This document shows positions 1 through 9,719 of a stretch of DNA of 64,000 nucleotides, piece after piece. Position numbers and translations under genes: made by a program. The DNA comes from Laburnicola sp. R22_1. Lineage: Eukaryota; Ascomycota; Dothideomycetes; Pleosporales; Didymosphaeriaceae. The notes below the pieces were generated by a model. That model saw nothing but the letters and a program-made list of their open reading frames with translations, was not told the DNA's origin and ran no database searches. The stretch is taken from positions 620,001 to 684,000 of the forward strand of contig JACONQ010000018.1 in the NCBI GenBank assembly GCA_014281115.1. The letters are read 5' to 3'. Numbering within the stretch: the stretch's first letter is position 1; the number at the start of each line of letters is the position of its first letter.

Positions 1-1518
1 CTCAGACCCGATAGAGAATGGATGGAAAGCGCGCTTCAACTTGAGCACTTCAGCACTCGGGTTGGGATGATCAGGATCATCGGATAAGATCCACCGTTCG
101 GGGCGAAAGACGTTGGCATCTCCGTAGACGCGTTCGTCACGTCCCATTGCCCAGCTCGAGCATCCCACGATAGTTCCAGCAGGATAGTGTTTCCCGTCAA
201 TTACGGCGCCGCCGGGGAGCACTTCGCGGGGTAGCTCCCCAGGCGCTGGATGAGCCAAACGGAGTGTTTCGTCGATACAAGCACGAAGGTACTTGCACTG
301 GCTAAGTTTGGCTCCGAGCACAATCTCCTCACCGGAAGAAAAAGTCGAGCGGATCTCCGCCATGAGCTTCGCAAGAACAGTCGGGTTGCGCGAGAGATAA
401 AAGAATACTCCACAGAGCGTCGTTGCTGTGGTGTCTGTGCCGGCTAGAGCGAGGAGGCGCGTCTCAGCTAGGAGGTGGTTCCGATCGGTGAATGCAGGGA
501 GATTGGTGTCGGGGTCGATCGCTGTGAGGAGGAAGTGGAATATATCTTTTGAAGATGCGGACGATGAGCCGGTTTTGTGGGCTGCTATGCGCTTGTCGAC
601 ACTGCCCTCGATGAAAGCAATATACTCTTTTATTTCTTGCTGCCGAAGACTTTCGAGCAGTTTGTTCAGTCCACGAGGCCGGAGATATAGAAGCAGGTTC
701 AGAATCGGTGACTTGCCCAGCTGAGGTTGTTTCAGTATCTAGAACTCATGGACTACTAGATGGGGCTGGATACCTTATACCCGAGAATGACCTGATTCAG
801 CATCAAATGAGGCACGTTCTTCAACTTGTTCTCCCCTGGCTCTTTGGTGTTGAAGCTTTCTCCAAAACACAGCTCGCCCAGGATATCGAAAACGAGATGA
901 TCCATAGTCGCCGCCATGTTCCGAGGTTGCGACCAATCTGCCGTACTTCCTTCTCCTTTCTCTGACACATTACTCGTATCTGTAGGTGCGTCGACAAGCA
1001 GCTGTACCCATCGGTCAATATGCTTTGCAATCAGCGGACTCGCCGCCTTCAACGACTGCTCCGTAAACGCCAAATTAAGCAGTTTCCGCCTCCTAGCATG
1101 CATCGCCGGATCCGTCGAATTAAGCGTATGAACATCATCCTTATGTCGGCGAAACGCTCTATAGAACGCACTCCGAGTGATATTGGAGCGGTAGCCATAG
1201 ATATCCGTGAAAGCTCTCGGGCTATTGAACAAGATCATGTTTGGAGCAGCGCGGAATTCATCGCCTGTGTTTTGGTTATGGTGGTGTCCATGCAGAAATG
1301 GCCGAGAGGGGGTATAGCGTACCGTAGATTTGGAAGTTCTGCCAGATCCAGACGTGGCGGTCGCCTTTGCAGGCATGGTAGAAGGAGGGGAGGGAGCTGA
1401 TGCGGGCGAGGAAGGGACCTGGTGTGTTGGAGAGTGGGTGGAAGAAGAGGTTGCGGAGGGTTGTTACGACGCCGTAGGCTATGAGCAAGCTCAAGGGTAG
1501 GAGGATGAAGAACGCCAT
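1..1518 (-). CDS. Cytochrome P450 monooxygenase, 3' end outside window
   Basis: Heme-thiolate monooxygenase, probably ER-anchored. I read three exons: 1323-1518, 774-1264 and 1-720, with GT-AG introns 1265-1322 (58 nt) and 721-773 (53 nt); together they give exactly 469 in-frame codons. Residues 1-22 form a hydrophobic anchor, followed by a proline-rich hinge (HPLSNTPGPF). Residues 322-327 are AGTDTT (I-helix oxygen-binding motif), 380-383 ETLR (ExxR), 434-439 FRPERW (PERF), and 461-468 FHPFSIGS, the start of the heme loop; the window ends just before the cysteine ligand. The N-terminal half resembles fungal P450s of the benzoate-hydroxylase/isotrichodermin-type clans, but the substrate cannot be told. 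The exact donor of intron 2 is the least certain part: GTATCC at 773 was chosen over GTCATT because it keeps the LGYK-LGKSP alignment. No RIP-type stops are seen, unlike everything to its right. Confidence 0.9.
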
Positions 1519-1900
1519 TTTGCGTGAAGTGGGAAGAAAACTATGAAGGAGTCCAGTGTATTATCATCGGCTCTCGCAACCAGGTATTGATAGTCCGGAT
1601 TCAGCTTGTCTGATGGTGCGTTTCAGCTCGTCTGATGGAGCTTTTCAGCTCTGATGGCGCTTTTCACCTGGGCTTAGTTATGCGCATTGATAGGTTCACT
1701 GTGTAGGGCTGAACTGCACTGCACAAATTTGGATTAACGTTGCGCGGCGTGGGCTCGTTTGGTTAACTTGGTATTGGGATATAGCCTGTTCATTTGCATG
1801 GTTCGTATTGGCTGAACAAATATTAGAACCAATCAGGCAACCCACCAAGGAACTATTGGCTGGAATAAGCTGGTGAGACTGAGGCAACAAAGTTAAAATC
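1519..1900. promoter_or_regulatory. P450 upstream region and edge of the GC-balanced segment
   Basis: Divergent upstream DNA of the P450 gene with normal base composition. No further gene is convincing: the 64-codon open frame at 1696-1890 has no recognisable motif. After about 1900 composition falls abruptly into A+T-rich sequence full of TAG/TAA, so this is the border between gene DNA and the RIP-degraded block. Confidence 0.5.
1601..1664. repeat. Imperfect 18-22 bp tandem repeat upstream of the P450
   Basis: Three successive units each begin TCAGCT and contain CTGATGG: 1601-1621, 1623-1644 and 1645-1662. They lie 80-145 bp upstream of the P450 start codon, where they could be a repeated regulatory site; that role is inference only. 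Confidence 0.6.
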
Positions 1901-2613
1901 GGCGAAAGAGTTAATTTGTACTAATTATAGTAGCGTAGTAGACACTTAAAGTAGGTAGAGTTAGTATAGGCAAAGAAAGCTAAAAATATAATACTACTAA
2001 CCTTCCCTAGTATCTATTTATTATCCTTAGTAGCGTTTCTAGAGTTATCTACTAAGGTAGCCTTTTCTAAAGTATATTTAGATAGAATATAAAAGGATTT
2101 ATTAGGGCAGAGGTATTAAAGAGTGCTATTTAGTTTTAATAAATATGCATAGGTTATAAGAGGGCTAATGATAGGCGCTTATATACTAAAGAAGAAATTT
2201 TGCTATACTTTATATATATTATAGACTTTAAACTATAATATAGTTAGAATAAAAGATATAGTTAATAAAGTTAGTAAGTAAATATCTATATAATATTACT
2301 ACTTTTATTCTTCTACTCTACTTTTAAAAACTAGATATCTATACTTATGTCTCTTAGTAGTGTGTAAGGTAGAAAGGTAACTAGTAGAGAAAGTAGCCTA
2401 AAATAGGCAAGCTTTAAAAAGGCTAGAGTTATAAAAACTACTTAGCTAATAGTAACTTATAGTTAACGCAAGTTAGAAGTTAGAAGTTATAGTCATAGTC
2501 TTAGGCAACTATATAGTACGTATTAATCTGCTATAAAGTATATATCCCTAACTATATATAGTAAGAACACTAAAAGTGCCCTAGTAGGTAGTATTTACTA
2601 GTAAAATACTATT
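1901..2613. other. AT-rich RIP-degraded DNA without a recognisable gene
   Basis: Very AT-rich, with stop codons in all frames at short intervals. I recognise no protein motif or repeat end here. It is presumably a decayed transposon, but nothing supports a family assignment. Confidence 0.5.
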
Positions 2614-2625
2614 ATTATTACTTAT

Positions 2626-2708
2626 GTGTGTTGTTAAATTAACTACCTAGAAGTAGAATAACAAAGACTTTTATCTTAAATAATATAACAAAAAAGCAAA
2701 GTCCCCTA
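2626..2708 (-). mobile_element. LINE-like 3' fragment, 83 bp, with 12-bp TSD
   Basis: Shortest copy of the family whose 3' end reads (on its own strand) ..CGCCACAC; here the end is decayed to the ..AACACAC type. It is bracketed by perfect 12-bp direct repeats ATTATTACTTAT at 2614-2625 and 2709-2720. The variable end is the presumed 5' end, as expected for a truncated target-primed insertion. Confidence 0.7.
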
Positions 2709-2720
2709 ATTATTACTTAT

Positions 2721-3930
2721 ATATAATATATTACTATTACTAAGTAATATTATTATTATATTATATTATATTACTACTATAAATAGTTACTTAGGCTATG
2801 TATATAGAAATTATTATTTTAAAAATTATTATTTTTATTTCTAAACTTTATATTATAGGTAAATGCTATTATATTTAGAACTATAAAAGTATACTTTTCT
2901 ATTATAGTAAATTATACTATTAGTATTTTAAAGTAATATAAAGTTATTATTACTACTAAATTTAGTACTATAAATTACTATAAATTACTATAATTAATAG
3001 AGTGTATATAATATAGTTTTTATTAGGTAACTAGTACTATAAATATAAGTATAATATAACTATACTACTACTTTTATAGTAAGTATAGTGTAGTTTATTA
3101 TAGTGTATATATACTATAGTAGCCTATATAGATATATTTAAAAGCTATCTAGCTTTGGTTTTTTTCTTCTTTTTTTAGAGCTAGTATAAGTATTATTAGA
3201 AAATATATATTACTTACTACTTAACTAATAGTTTATATACTAGTAGCCTATTTTATAACTTTTAAAAATAGCTTTTTTTACTATATATAATAAGTTTTAC
3301 TAGTACTAAAGCTAGTATAACTTTTATAATAAGTAATATATATCTTTTTTATTTTATACTAAACTTTCTATTAGCTATAAGCTTAGTATAAGTATGCTAG
3401 GCATATATAGTCTTTAATAAGAAATTCTAGTTTAAGGTATACTATACTATATTTTTATAGATATAAAGATAGTAATAATATATTTTTTAAATATATTTTT
3501 TACTACTTAAGTAGTAAGAGTTTAGAAGTAGGCTTTTTTTTTATAAGAGTCGAGTCTTATTAGTATTATTCTCTTCTTTATTACTATTAAAATATTAGCA
3601 GAATGCTATAATAATATATATAAATCCCGCAAAATAGAGAACTAAAAGCCTAAAATAATATATATAAATTGTACTAAATAAAAAACTAAAAGCCTAAAAT
3701 AATATATATAAATTACACTAAATAAAGAACGATTTATTACTTACCTAGTAATAGGAGTAAAAGGTGCTATAGCGCCTCTTTCTTAAGCTTACTTAGCTTA
3801 GAGCCTAAAGACTTACTAGCTATTATAACTAAGCTAAGGCTAGAGCTAGGGCTAGGGAGTAGGAGGCTAGCACCTATAAGATTTAGGAGCTTACACTCTA
3901 AAGATCTAAAGTAATAAAAAGAAAAAAAAT
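2721..3930. other. AT-rich RIP-degraded DNA
   Basis: No gene or element end recognised, apart from the 44-bp tandem repeat reported separately. Dense TAG/TAA in every frame. Confidence 0.5.
3607..3730. repeat. 44-bp tandem repeat, about 2.8 units
   Basis: Units at 3607-3650, 3651-3694 and a partial 3695-3730, each containing AATATATATAAAT and, in the first two, ending AACTAAAAGCC. Related sequence (TATATAAATTGC.. followed by AAATAAAGAAC) recurs at about 6.6 kb and in the tandem array near 43.8 kb, so it belongs to a dispersed minisatellite-like family. Confidence 0.65.
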
Positions 3931-3939
3931 ATATATAAT

Positions 3940-4068
3940 GTGTGGCGTTATATTAACTATCTAGAAGTAGCACGACAAAGGCTTTTATCTTAAATAACAT
4001 GACCAAAAAAAGTAGAGCCCCCTGCTTAGTAATTAAAAAGAGTGTAAAAAGATAGTAATTATAAAAAA
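3940..4068 (-). mobile_element. LINE-like 3' fragment, 129 bp, with 9-bp TSD
   Basis: Starts GTGTGGCGTTAT (the family 3' end seen in reverse) and runs through the conserved AAGCAG/CTGCTT hairpin region. Flanked by ATATATAAT at 3931-3939 and 4069-4077. It faces the copy ending at 5501, so the pair could be mistaken for terminal inverted repeats; the independent TSDs rule that out. Confidence 0.7.
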
Positions 4069-4314
4069 ATATATAATAAGGTTATTAAGTATATAAGTAT
4101 AGATAGTAAAATAATAGTTGCTAAAAAGCCTATATAGTATAATAGTAGTATATATATTTATAATATATTACTATAGAAACTATACGCAAATATAAAATAC
4201 CTAAAAATAATAAGAATAGTTCTCTATTTAAGCTAATCTACCCATACTAATTTTTAATAATAATATTAAAAATAGTAAAAATAGTCCTTTATTTAAGCTA
4301 ATTTATATATAGTA

Positions 4315-5501
4315 GTTAGCTTACCAAATACCTTTTTTAACCTTTTTTTAGTTTGAGGTTAAAGTAGATTAAGATAGAAGATTATATATACTATATACGG
4401 CACCTAATTCTAATTAAAAACTAACCTTAAATATCTAACAATGCGATAATAGTTTGAACTTTAAACTTACTCGCACCTTGCCCACACCTTACTTATTGCT
4501 ACTACTATTATTAGTTATCTGCACTTACGCCACTACGCGGCGTACTCGCTTAGGTAAGCTGACTTAATAGTGTTAATAGCTAGGAGGATCTTATAGGTTT
4601 ATACAACACTCTTACTATATTAGCGCTTAATAATAAAGATCTTATAATCCTCTTTTTATATTCCCTACTAGAGAATTCTCGTACTAATAAAAAGTAATTG
4701 CGTCTACTAGAGTAGAAATATAGTACTACTATTCTTTATAAACTAGACTAGCTACTAGCCTAATTAGTATATAAAGATAGCCTTATAAATAGTTAAGTAT
4801 ACCTATCTATCCCTTATACTAGATAAGTATCTTATAGATAGAATAAAACTCTAGCATAGCTATATTAGTAGTTATAGCACAAAACTATAGTATATACTTT
4901 TAGTAATATTAAGTACTTATTTAGAAATAATATTAATGCCTAAATAAATAGTAGAGTGTAAAGAGATAGTAGAAAATTTGTTAAGAATAATTTTAATATA
5001 GTAATAAAGTAACAGTGTATCTAGTATATATTACTCTTATTCTACTTATAAGAAATAGTATATACTAATTAATATAGTAAATATTAACTTATATTATTTA
5101 TAATAATCTAAATAGTAAAGAAAGAATAGCTTATAGTATTACTATGCTAAAGTTTTATTCTTTTCCTAAAGTTCTAACTATAGCCTCTTTATAAACATCT
5201 TCGTTGTGTGGAGATTCTAACTAAGGTCGAGTCCGCACTATATACAGAGAGGAGTGAAATAGGATGCACTAAAACCTAGTACCTAGCACACAGTGCTATA
5301 GCCTCTTTATAAAAACTTTATATATAGAAGCTTTACGCTAAGGCTACTAAGCTTAGTTAGTAGTTTAAACACGATTTTCTTTATAATTACCTTTTTTACG
5401 CTCTTTTTAATTACTAAGTAGGGGGCTCTGCTTTTTTATTATATTATTTGAGATAAAAGCCTTTGTTATTCTACCCCTAGGTAGATAAATTAACGCCACA
5501 C
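4315..5501 (+). mobile_element. Long LINE-like copy (1187 bp including a nested SINE-like insert)
   Basis: Begins GTTAGCTTACCAAATACC and ends ..TAACGCCACAC. Perfect 14-bp TSD ATTTATATATAGTA at 4301-4314 and 5502-5515. A second copy (5541-6594) starts at the same point, so this may be a full-length short element or a shared truncation point. A plus-strand frame appears to end about 200 bp before the 3' end, but RIP stops prevent naming a domain. The last 120 bp match the many short fragments in the window. A 100-bp SINE-like element is inserted at 5196-5295. Confidence 0.75.
5196..5295 (+). mobile_element. SINE-like 100-bp element with 18-bp TSD
   Basis: Bracketed by perfect 18-bp repeats CTATAGCCTCTTTATAAA at 5178-5195 and 5296-5313, which lie within the LINE-like copy. 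The insert contains GGTCGAGTCCGC, close to a Pol III B-box (GGTTCGANTCC); no convincing A-box was found. A second copy of nearly the same length is at 60355-60453 on the other strand with its own TSD. Calling it a SINE is inference from size, TSD length and the B-box-like motif; a truncated LINE tail is the alternative. Confidence 0.6.
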
Positions 5502-5540
5502 ATTTATATATAGTAATTAAAATTTTTTTATAAATAGTAT

Positions 5541-6594
5541 TGTTAGCTTGCTAAATACTTTTTTAACCTTTTTTAGTTTGAGGTTAAAGTAAAATAAGAT
5601 AGAAGGTTATTATATACTATATATAGTACCTAATTCTAATTAAAAACTAATCTTAAACACTATCTAATAACGCGATAATAGTTTAAACTTACTTGTACTT
5701 CCTAATATCTATAAGCTCCTAGTCTTAATATAAAGTTTACTTATGCTATATATAGCACACTTAGCTTTTTACTACTACTATTATTAGTTATTTATGCTCG
5801 CGCGCTAGATAAGCTAACTTAATAGTAATTATAGCTAGAAGAATCTTATAAATCTATATAACGCTCTTATTACACTAGAGCTTATTAATAAACACTTTAT
5901 TCTCTATCTTTTACCTTCTCTTTTAGATTTAGTTACTAATAAGGAGTAATTACATTTACTAAAGTACGAATATAGTCTTCTTAGTTTTTAAGAACTAGAT
6001 AAGCTGCTAATCTAGCTAGTATATAAGGATTGCCTCTTAGATAGTTAGGTATACTAGTCCCTTATAGATAATTATCTTATAGATAGAATAGAACTCTAGT
6101 ATTAGTATTACTTTAGTAGCAGCAGCGCAAATCTTTAGTGTGTACTTTTTAGTAACAGCAAGTACTTCTTTAGGAATAACATTAATACTTAGATAGATAG
6201 CAGAGCATAGAGAAATAGAGATAGCAATAGAAGCTTTATTAAGGATAACTTTAATAAAGTAATAAAGTAATAGTGTATCTAGTACGTGTTAATCTTATTC
6301 TACTTATAAGAAATAGTACATACCTATTAATTTATTAACTTATATTATTTGTAATAATTAGAATAGTAAAGTAGAAGGGAGAATAACTATAGCGTAGTAG
6401 TACTAAAGTTTTATCCCTCCCCTATTAAAGTTCTAAGTAGCCTTTTTATAAAAAATTTACTTAAACGCGCTGTTTTTGTAAGCACTTTTTTACGCTCTTT
6501 TTAATTACTAAGTAGGGGGCTCTGCTTTTTTTATTATGTTATTTAGAATAAAAGCCTTTATTACTTTACTCCTAGGTAGATTATTTAATAATAT
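5541..6594 (+). mobile_element. Second long LINE-like copy, 1054 bp
   Basis: Collinear with 4315-5501 minus the SINE-like insert: same start (GTTAGCTTGCTAAATAC) and same 3' region, the terminal ACGCCACAC being decayed to AATAATAT. Near-identical flanks ATAAATAGTAT at 5530-5540 and ATAAATTAGTAT at 6595-6606 act as TSD with one indel. Heavily mutated by C-to-T change. Confidence 0.65.
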
Positions 6595-6710
6595 ATAAAT
6601 TAGTATGCGTAAATTGTATTAAATAAAGGACTATTTTAAAAAATAGAAATTATTTATATTTATTTAGAATAGTTCTTTATTTAAGGCAATTTATATATAT
6701 ACTTATATAT

Positions 6711-6827
6711 GTATTGTTAAATTATCTACCTAGGAGTAAAGTAATAAAGGCTTTTATTCTAAATAACATAATAAAAAAGCAGAGCCCCTACTTAGTAATT
6801 AAAAGATTATAAAAAGGTAATCACAAA
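6711..6827 (-). mobile_element. LINE-like 3' fragment, 117 bp, with 14-bp TSD
   Basis: Family 3' end in reverse (GTATTGTTAAATTATC..), with the AAGCAG hairpin region. Perfect 14-bp TSD ATATACTTATATAT at 6697-6710 and 6828-6841. Confidence 0.7.
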
Positions 6828-6946
6828 ATATACTTATATATATAAAATATTTTAAATAATAAACTATACTTATTTATAATATAAATAGCTTATATAGTAA
6901 AACTCTTTAAATAGTATATATTTTATAAAGTTCTTTAGTTACTTAC

Positions 6947-7151
6947 TATTACTAATCTAAGGTGCGGCCCCTCGCTTATGTTATATTACCCTTTTAGAAC
7001 TAGCGCAATTTCTAAGTAAGATTTTAAGTAAGACTATATATATAGCCTGCCTACATACTTACCTTATATAGGTATTACTGCTATCTTATATTTAAATCCT
7101 AACTATTAGTTATCTTATATACTGCGTAATAACTCCTATAGTGTCCTTATA
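6947..7151 (+). repeat. Element A 5' LTR
   Basis: 205 bp, from TATTACTAATCTAAGG (TG end decayed to TA) to ..CCTTATA. Same length as the 3' LTR and collinear with the solo copy at 21730-21931, whose ends are less decayed (..CCCTTACA). Confidence 0.85.
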
Positions 7152-7153
7152 CT

Positions 7154-7164
7154 ATAGTAGCAAT
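7154..7164 (+). promoter_or_regulatory. Putative self-priming site of element A
   Basis: ATAGTAGCAAT begins two bases after the 5' LTR. Its reverse complement ATTGCTACTAT is present without mismatch inside the same-family solo LTR (21854-21864), and with one or two G/A differences in A's own LTRs (43074-43084 and 7074-7084). Confidence 0.55.
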
Positions 7165-7456
7165 TATTAAGCTGCGGCTTAACTATCTATAGCCTATCTT
7201 TAGGGTATTATTAATAATAACGCCTATTAACTAACGTAGTAGATAGGCCCCTCTATATTCTTAAATACTTTGCGTATTAGGAGTATAGATATCTCTTCTA
7301 AATTATTACGTAACTAATAGCGACTATAACACTTACCTATAGGTTATCTATTAATAATAATAGGTGTAGTAGAAAATAAAGGATATCTGCTACCTTATTT
7401 ATAGTAGTACGTAGGTTATATCTTATAAGATATTAGCTCTCTAGCACTACTATAGT

Positions 7457-7675
7457 TGTTAGGGATCGCTACCCATCGGCCCATTAGACCTCCGGTCGGC
7501 CCGACGTTAATCCGATCCGGTCGGCCCAATGTTAATCCGACCCCGCGCGCTAGTCCCAATTAGATAGTACTAGCGCGCCTTTAGGACCACTGCTATATAG
7601 GTAGTATGCGGCACCTAGTATCCTTATTATAGTAATTTAACCTATTTAATAATTAAGCCCGATTACTTTCTTACA
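7457..7675 (+). repeat. Element B 5' LTR
   Basis: 219 bp. Contains a duplicated CCGGTCGGCCC/TTAATCCG segment that is single in the 3' LTR, and the inverted repeat GCGCGCTAGT/ACTAGCGCGC. Confidence 0.9.
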
Positions 7676-7677
7676 TT

Positions 7678-7686
7678 ATACTAGAT
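7678..7686 (+). promoter_or_regulatory. Putative self-priming site of element B
   Basis: ATACTAGAT starts two bases after the LTR. With one G-to-A change it is the reverse complement of ACCTAGTAT at 7613-7621 (5' LTR) and 14602-14610 (3' LTR). Confidence 0.5.
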
Positions 7687-7868
7687 TAATAAAAGCACGG
7701 TTATAATAGAGTATAAGCCATAATAGACTTTTAATTAACTTATAACTCGCGACAACGTATATTATACTCTTATAGTAAGAGAAACTGTACCTATAATAGT
7801 GTATGGCTAGGCTTAACAATCCCAAACTATTAGTTAAATCTCATAACACTATTAGTACTACTAATAAG

Positions 7869-9715
7869 ATGGCAAACTATAAAAACATCTCTAGGGGGTG
7901 GCGCACAAGCGGGCCCGCTATCCCAACTAATAAGAGCGCGACCCAATAGTTTAGAACTATCTCGTAGACCCCTACGTCTCGCATTATAAAAGATCTAGAT
8001 AAGAAGGACTTAAACATACTTAGTGTAGGTGGCGTAAGCGGCGCTAGTAAGCATATTATCTTAGATAGCTAGCCTATAGAAATTCCTATTAGTGGCATAG
8101 TAAAGTACCCTAAACTAATAATAGACAGGCTGTCGCGTAGATAGCGTCGCGGTTCTAGTAGAAAATTTATTTTTAATATTATAGAGCAGCCTACTAGGAA
8201 TACGCGGCTGCGACTTTAATATAATAAGGATACTAACACACCACTACTCTATTTTAAAGTCTTTTACTTACTTACTAAAGGCACTAAGCTAGAATAGAAG
8301 ATAGTAGTAAATATTCGCGATAGCGAGTTGTTGCAAGAAGCCACATTTACCTATAGATAGCCAAAGTCGCTTTTTAGCCATTTTGTAGGGCACACTAACA
8401 GCGCCGCTAAGTTAGAAGATAAGGTTCACTAAAAATATTAGTAGGAGACTAAGTTAGAAAATCGCTATAACTACACTATAGAGTTAGTAAAACGCGTATA
8501 ACTTTCCCTATTAGAAGTAAAGCGCAACCTATAGGTTAAGTATTATTATTTAGCCTAGTATAAAACCTAAATAATAGAGGCACTCGCTTATATTAACTAG
8601 TTAAAGAAGCTTAAAGAACTATACTATGCCCGCGCAAAGAAATAAGAGCAGAAAGTTGCGAATCTAGAAGATTAGCTAAAGACAGTAATATTCGTCCCAC
8701 CTAACATACTATCACATATACAATAAGATCTAAACGCTAAAGACCTTAAGATTATCTAATAGCGCTACGCTTAGATATATGCTATATTATAAGTAGGCAC
8801 TCTATAACCTATAATACCCACTATAAATACTAGCTGTGCCGCTTATACTAACACGCCTAGTGGCTAGTTAATATTCGCGTTAATAGGTATTAGTTAGGCT
8901 TCTAGTCATTATCTTTGTAAGCCTAACAAGTTTAAAGACTTAAATAACTATAAGAATTACAAACTATAAAAGAGTTCTATACACTTATACCTAAGCGCGT
9001 ACAACTATATCTTTATAACTAAACATACTAAGATAGAGTTTATTTTTAATTATACTCTTAACGTGGCGTATTAACACTTAGAGTATCGTATAGACTTTAA
9101 TAAGCCTAGTGCCTTTTAGTCTACTAAAGACATTTTAACATATTAGACCGCAGCTACGTGGCGGCGAATCCTATAGGTAAGGCGTACGCAGCTATACAAG
9201 ATGACTAGTTAAAGATTAGAGACCGCGAAAGCTTTAAAGGATGGCTGTCCTAATTTAAAATCGCGACTGCACCTGTTAATGTTTCTAATTAGTAGAAAAT
9301 TATTACTGCCATCTAACTCTTAAAACTATCGCGGTTAAAGGCCGACAAGTAATAGTTAAACTTAGACTTATAGTTATTATTTATTAAAAAGATACATTAT
9401 TAGGCTATAAACTTAAAGCTGCAGGGCCCTATACAGCAGCGGGGCAACAATAATAACAATTAAGGCGGTCGCAGTAGGGAAGGCGATTGTGGTAGAAGCA
9501 ATAATACTAGTGGCAATATTTCTAGTCATACTAACGTCTAGGTTAAGTTACTAATAAACAAAGGACGCTGCATTAAATATGGCGAGAAAGGCCACTATTA
9601 CAAGGATGAGGACGCTTCGTGCAAGGGCAAACCGCAGCAACTAGCCAATAAGATCAAGGCTCTTATTAACGCAGGCCTCGCTGTGGTTAACATCTAACCT
9701 TTATCGCCAGCTCCT
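7869..9715 (+). pseudogene. Element B gag, RIP-degraded
   Basis: A plus-strand frame can be followed from ATG 7869 (MANYKNISRG..) through a long, mostly collinear polypeptide interrupted by TAG codons. It contains a charged, coiled-coil-like middle (around 8400-8700). Near 9569-9630 a zinc-knuckle relic reads C-x2-Y-x4-H: the second cysteine has become tyrosine, a G-to-A change. Such a knuckle normally binds the genomic RNA in the particle. Exact frame continuity between about 9100 and 9540 was not established. Confidence 0.65.
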
Positions 9716-9719
9716 ACCG

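Noticed and set aside
201..1400. Several plus- and minus-strand open frames of 60-126 codons over the P450 gene
   Set aside because: Shadows of the three P450 exons; none has its own motif.
1696..1890. 64-codon minus-strand open frame
   Set aside because: No domain, not conserved-looking, lies in the upstream region beside the RIP border.
3940..5501. Inverted pair of ~125-bp sequences that look like terminal inverted repeats of a 1.56-kb DNA transposon
   Set aside because: Each side has its own separate TSD (9 bp and 14 bp), and single copies occur elsewhere, so they are two independent LINE-like insertions in opposite orientation.
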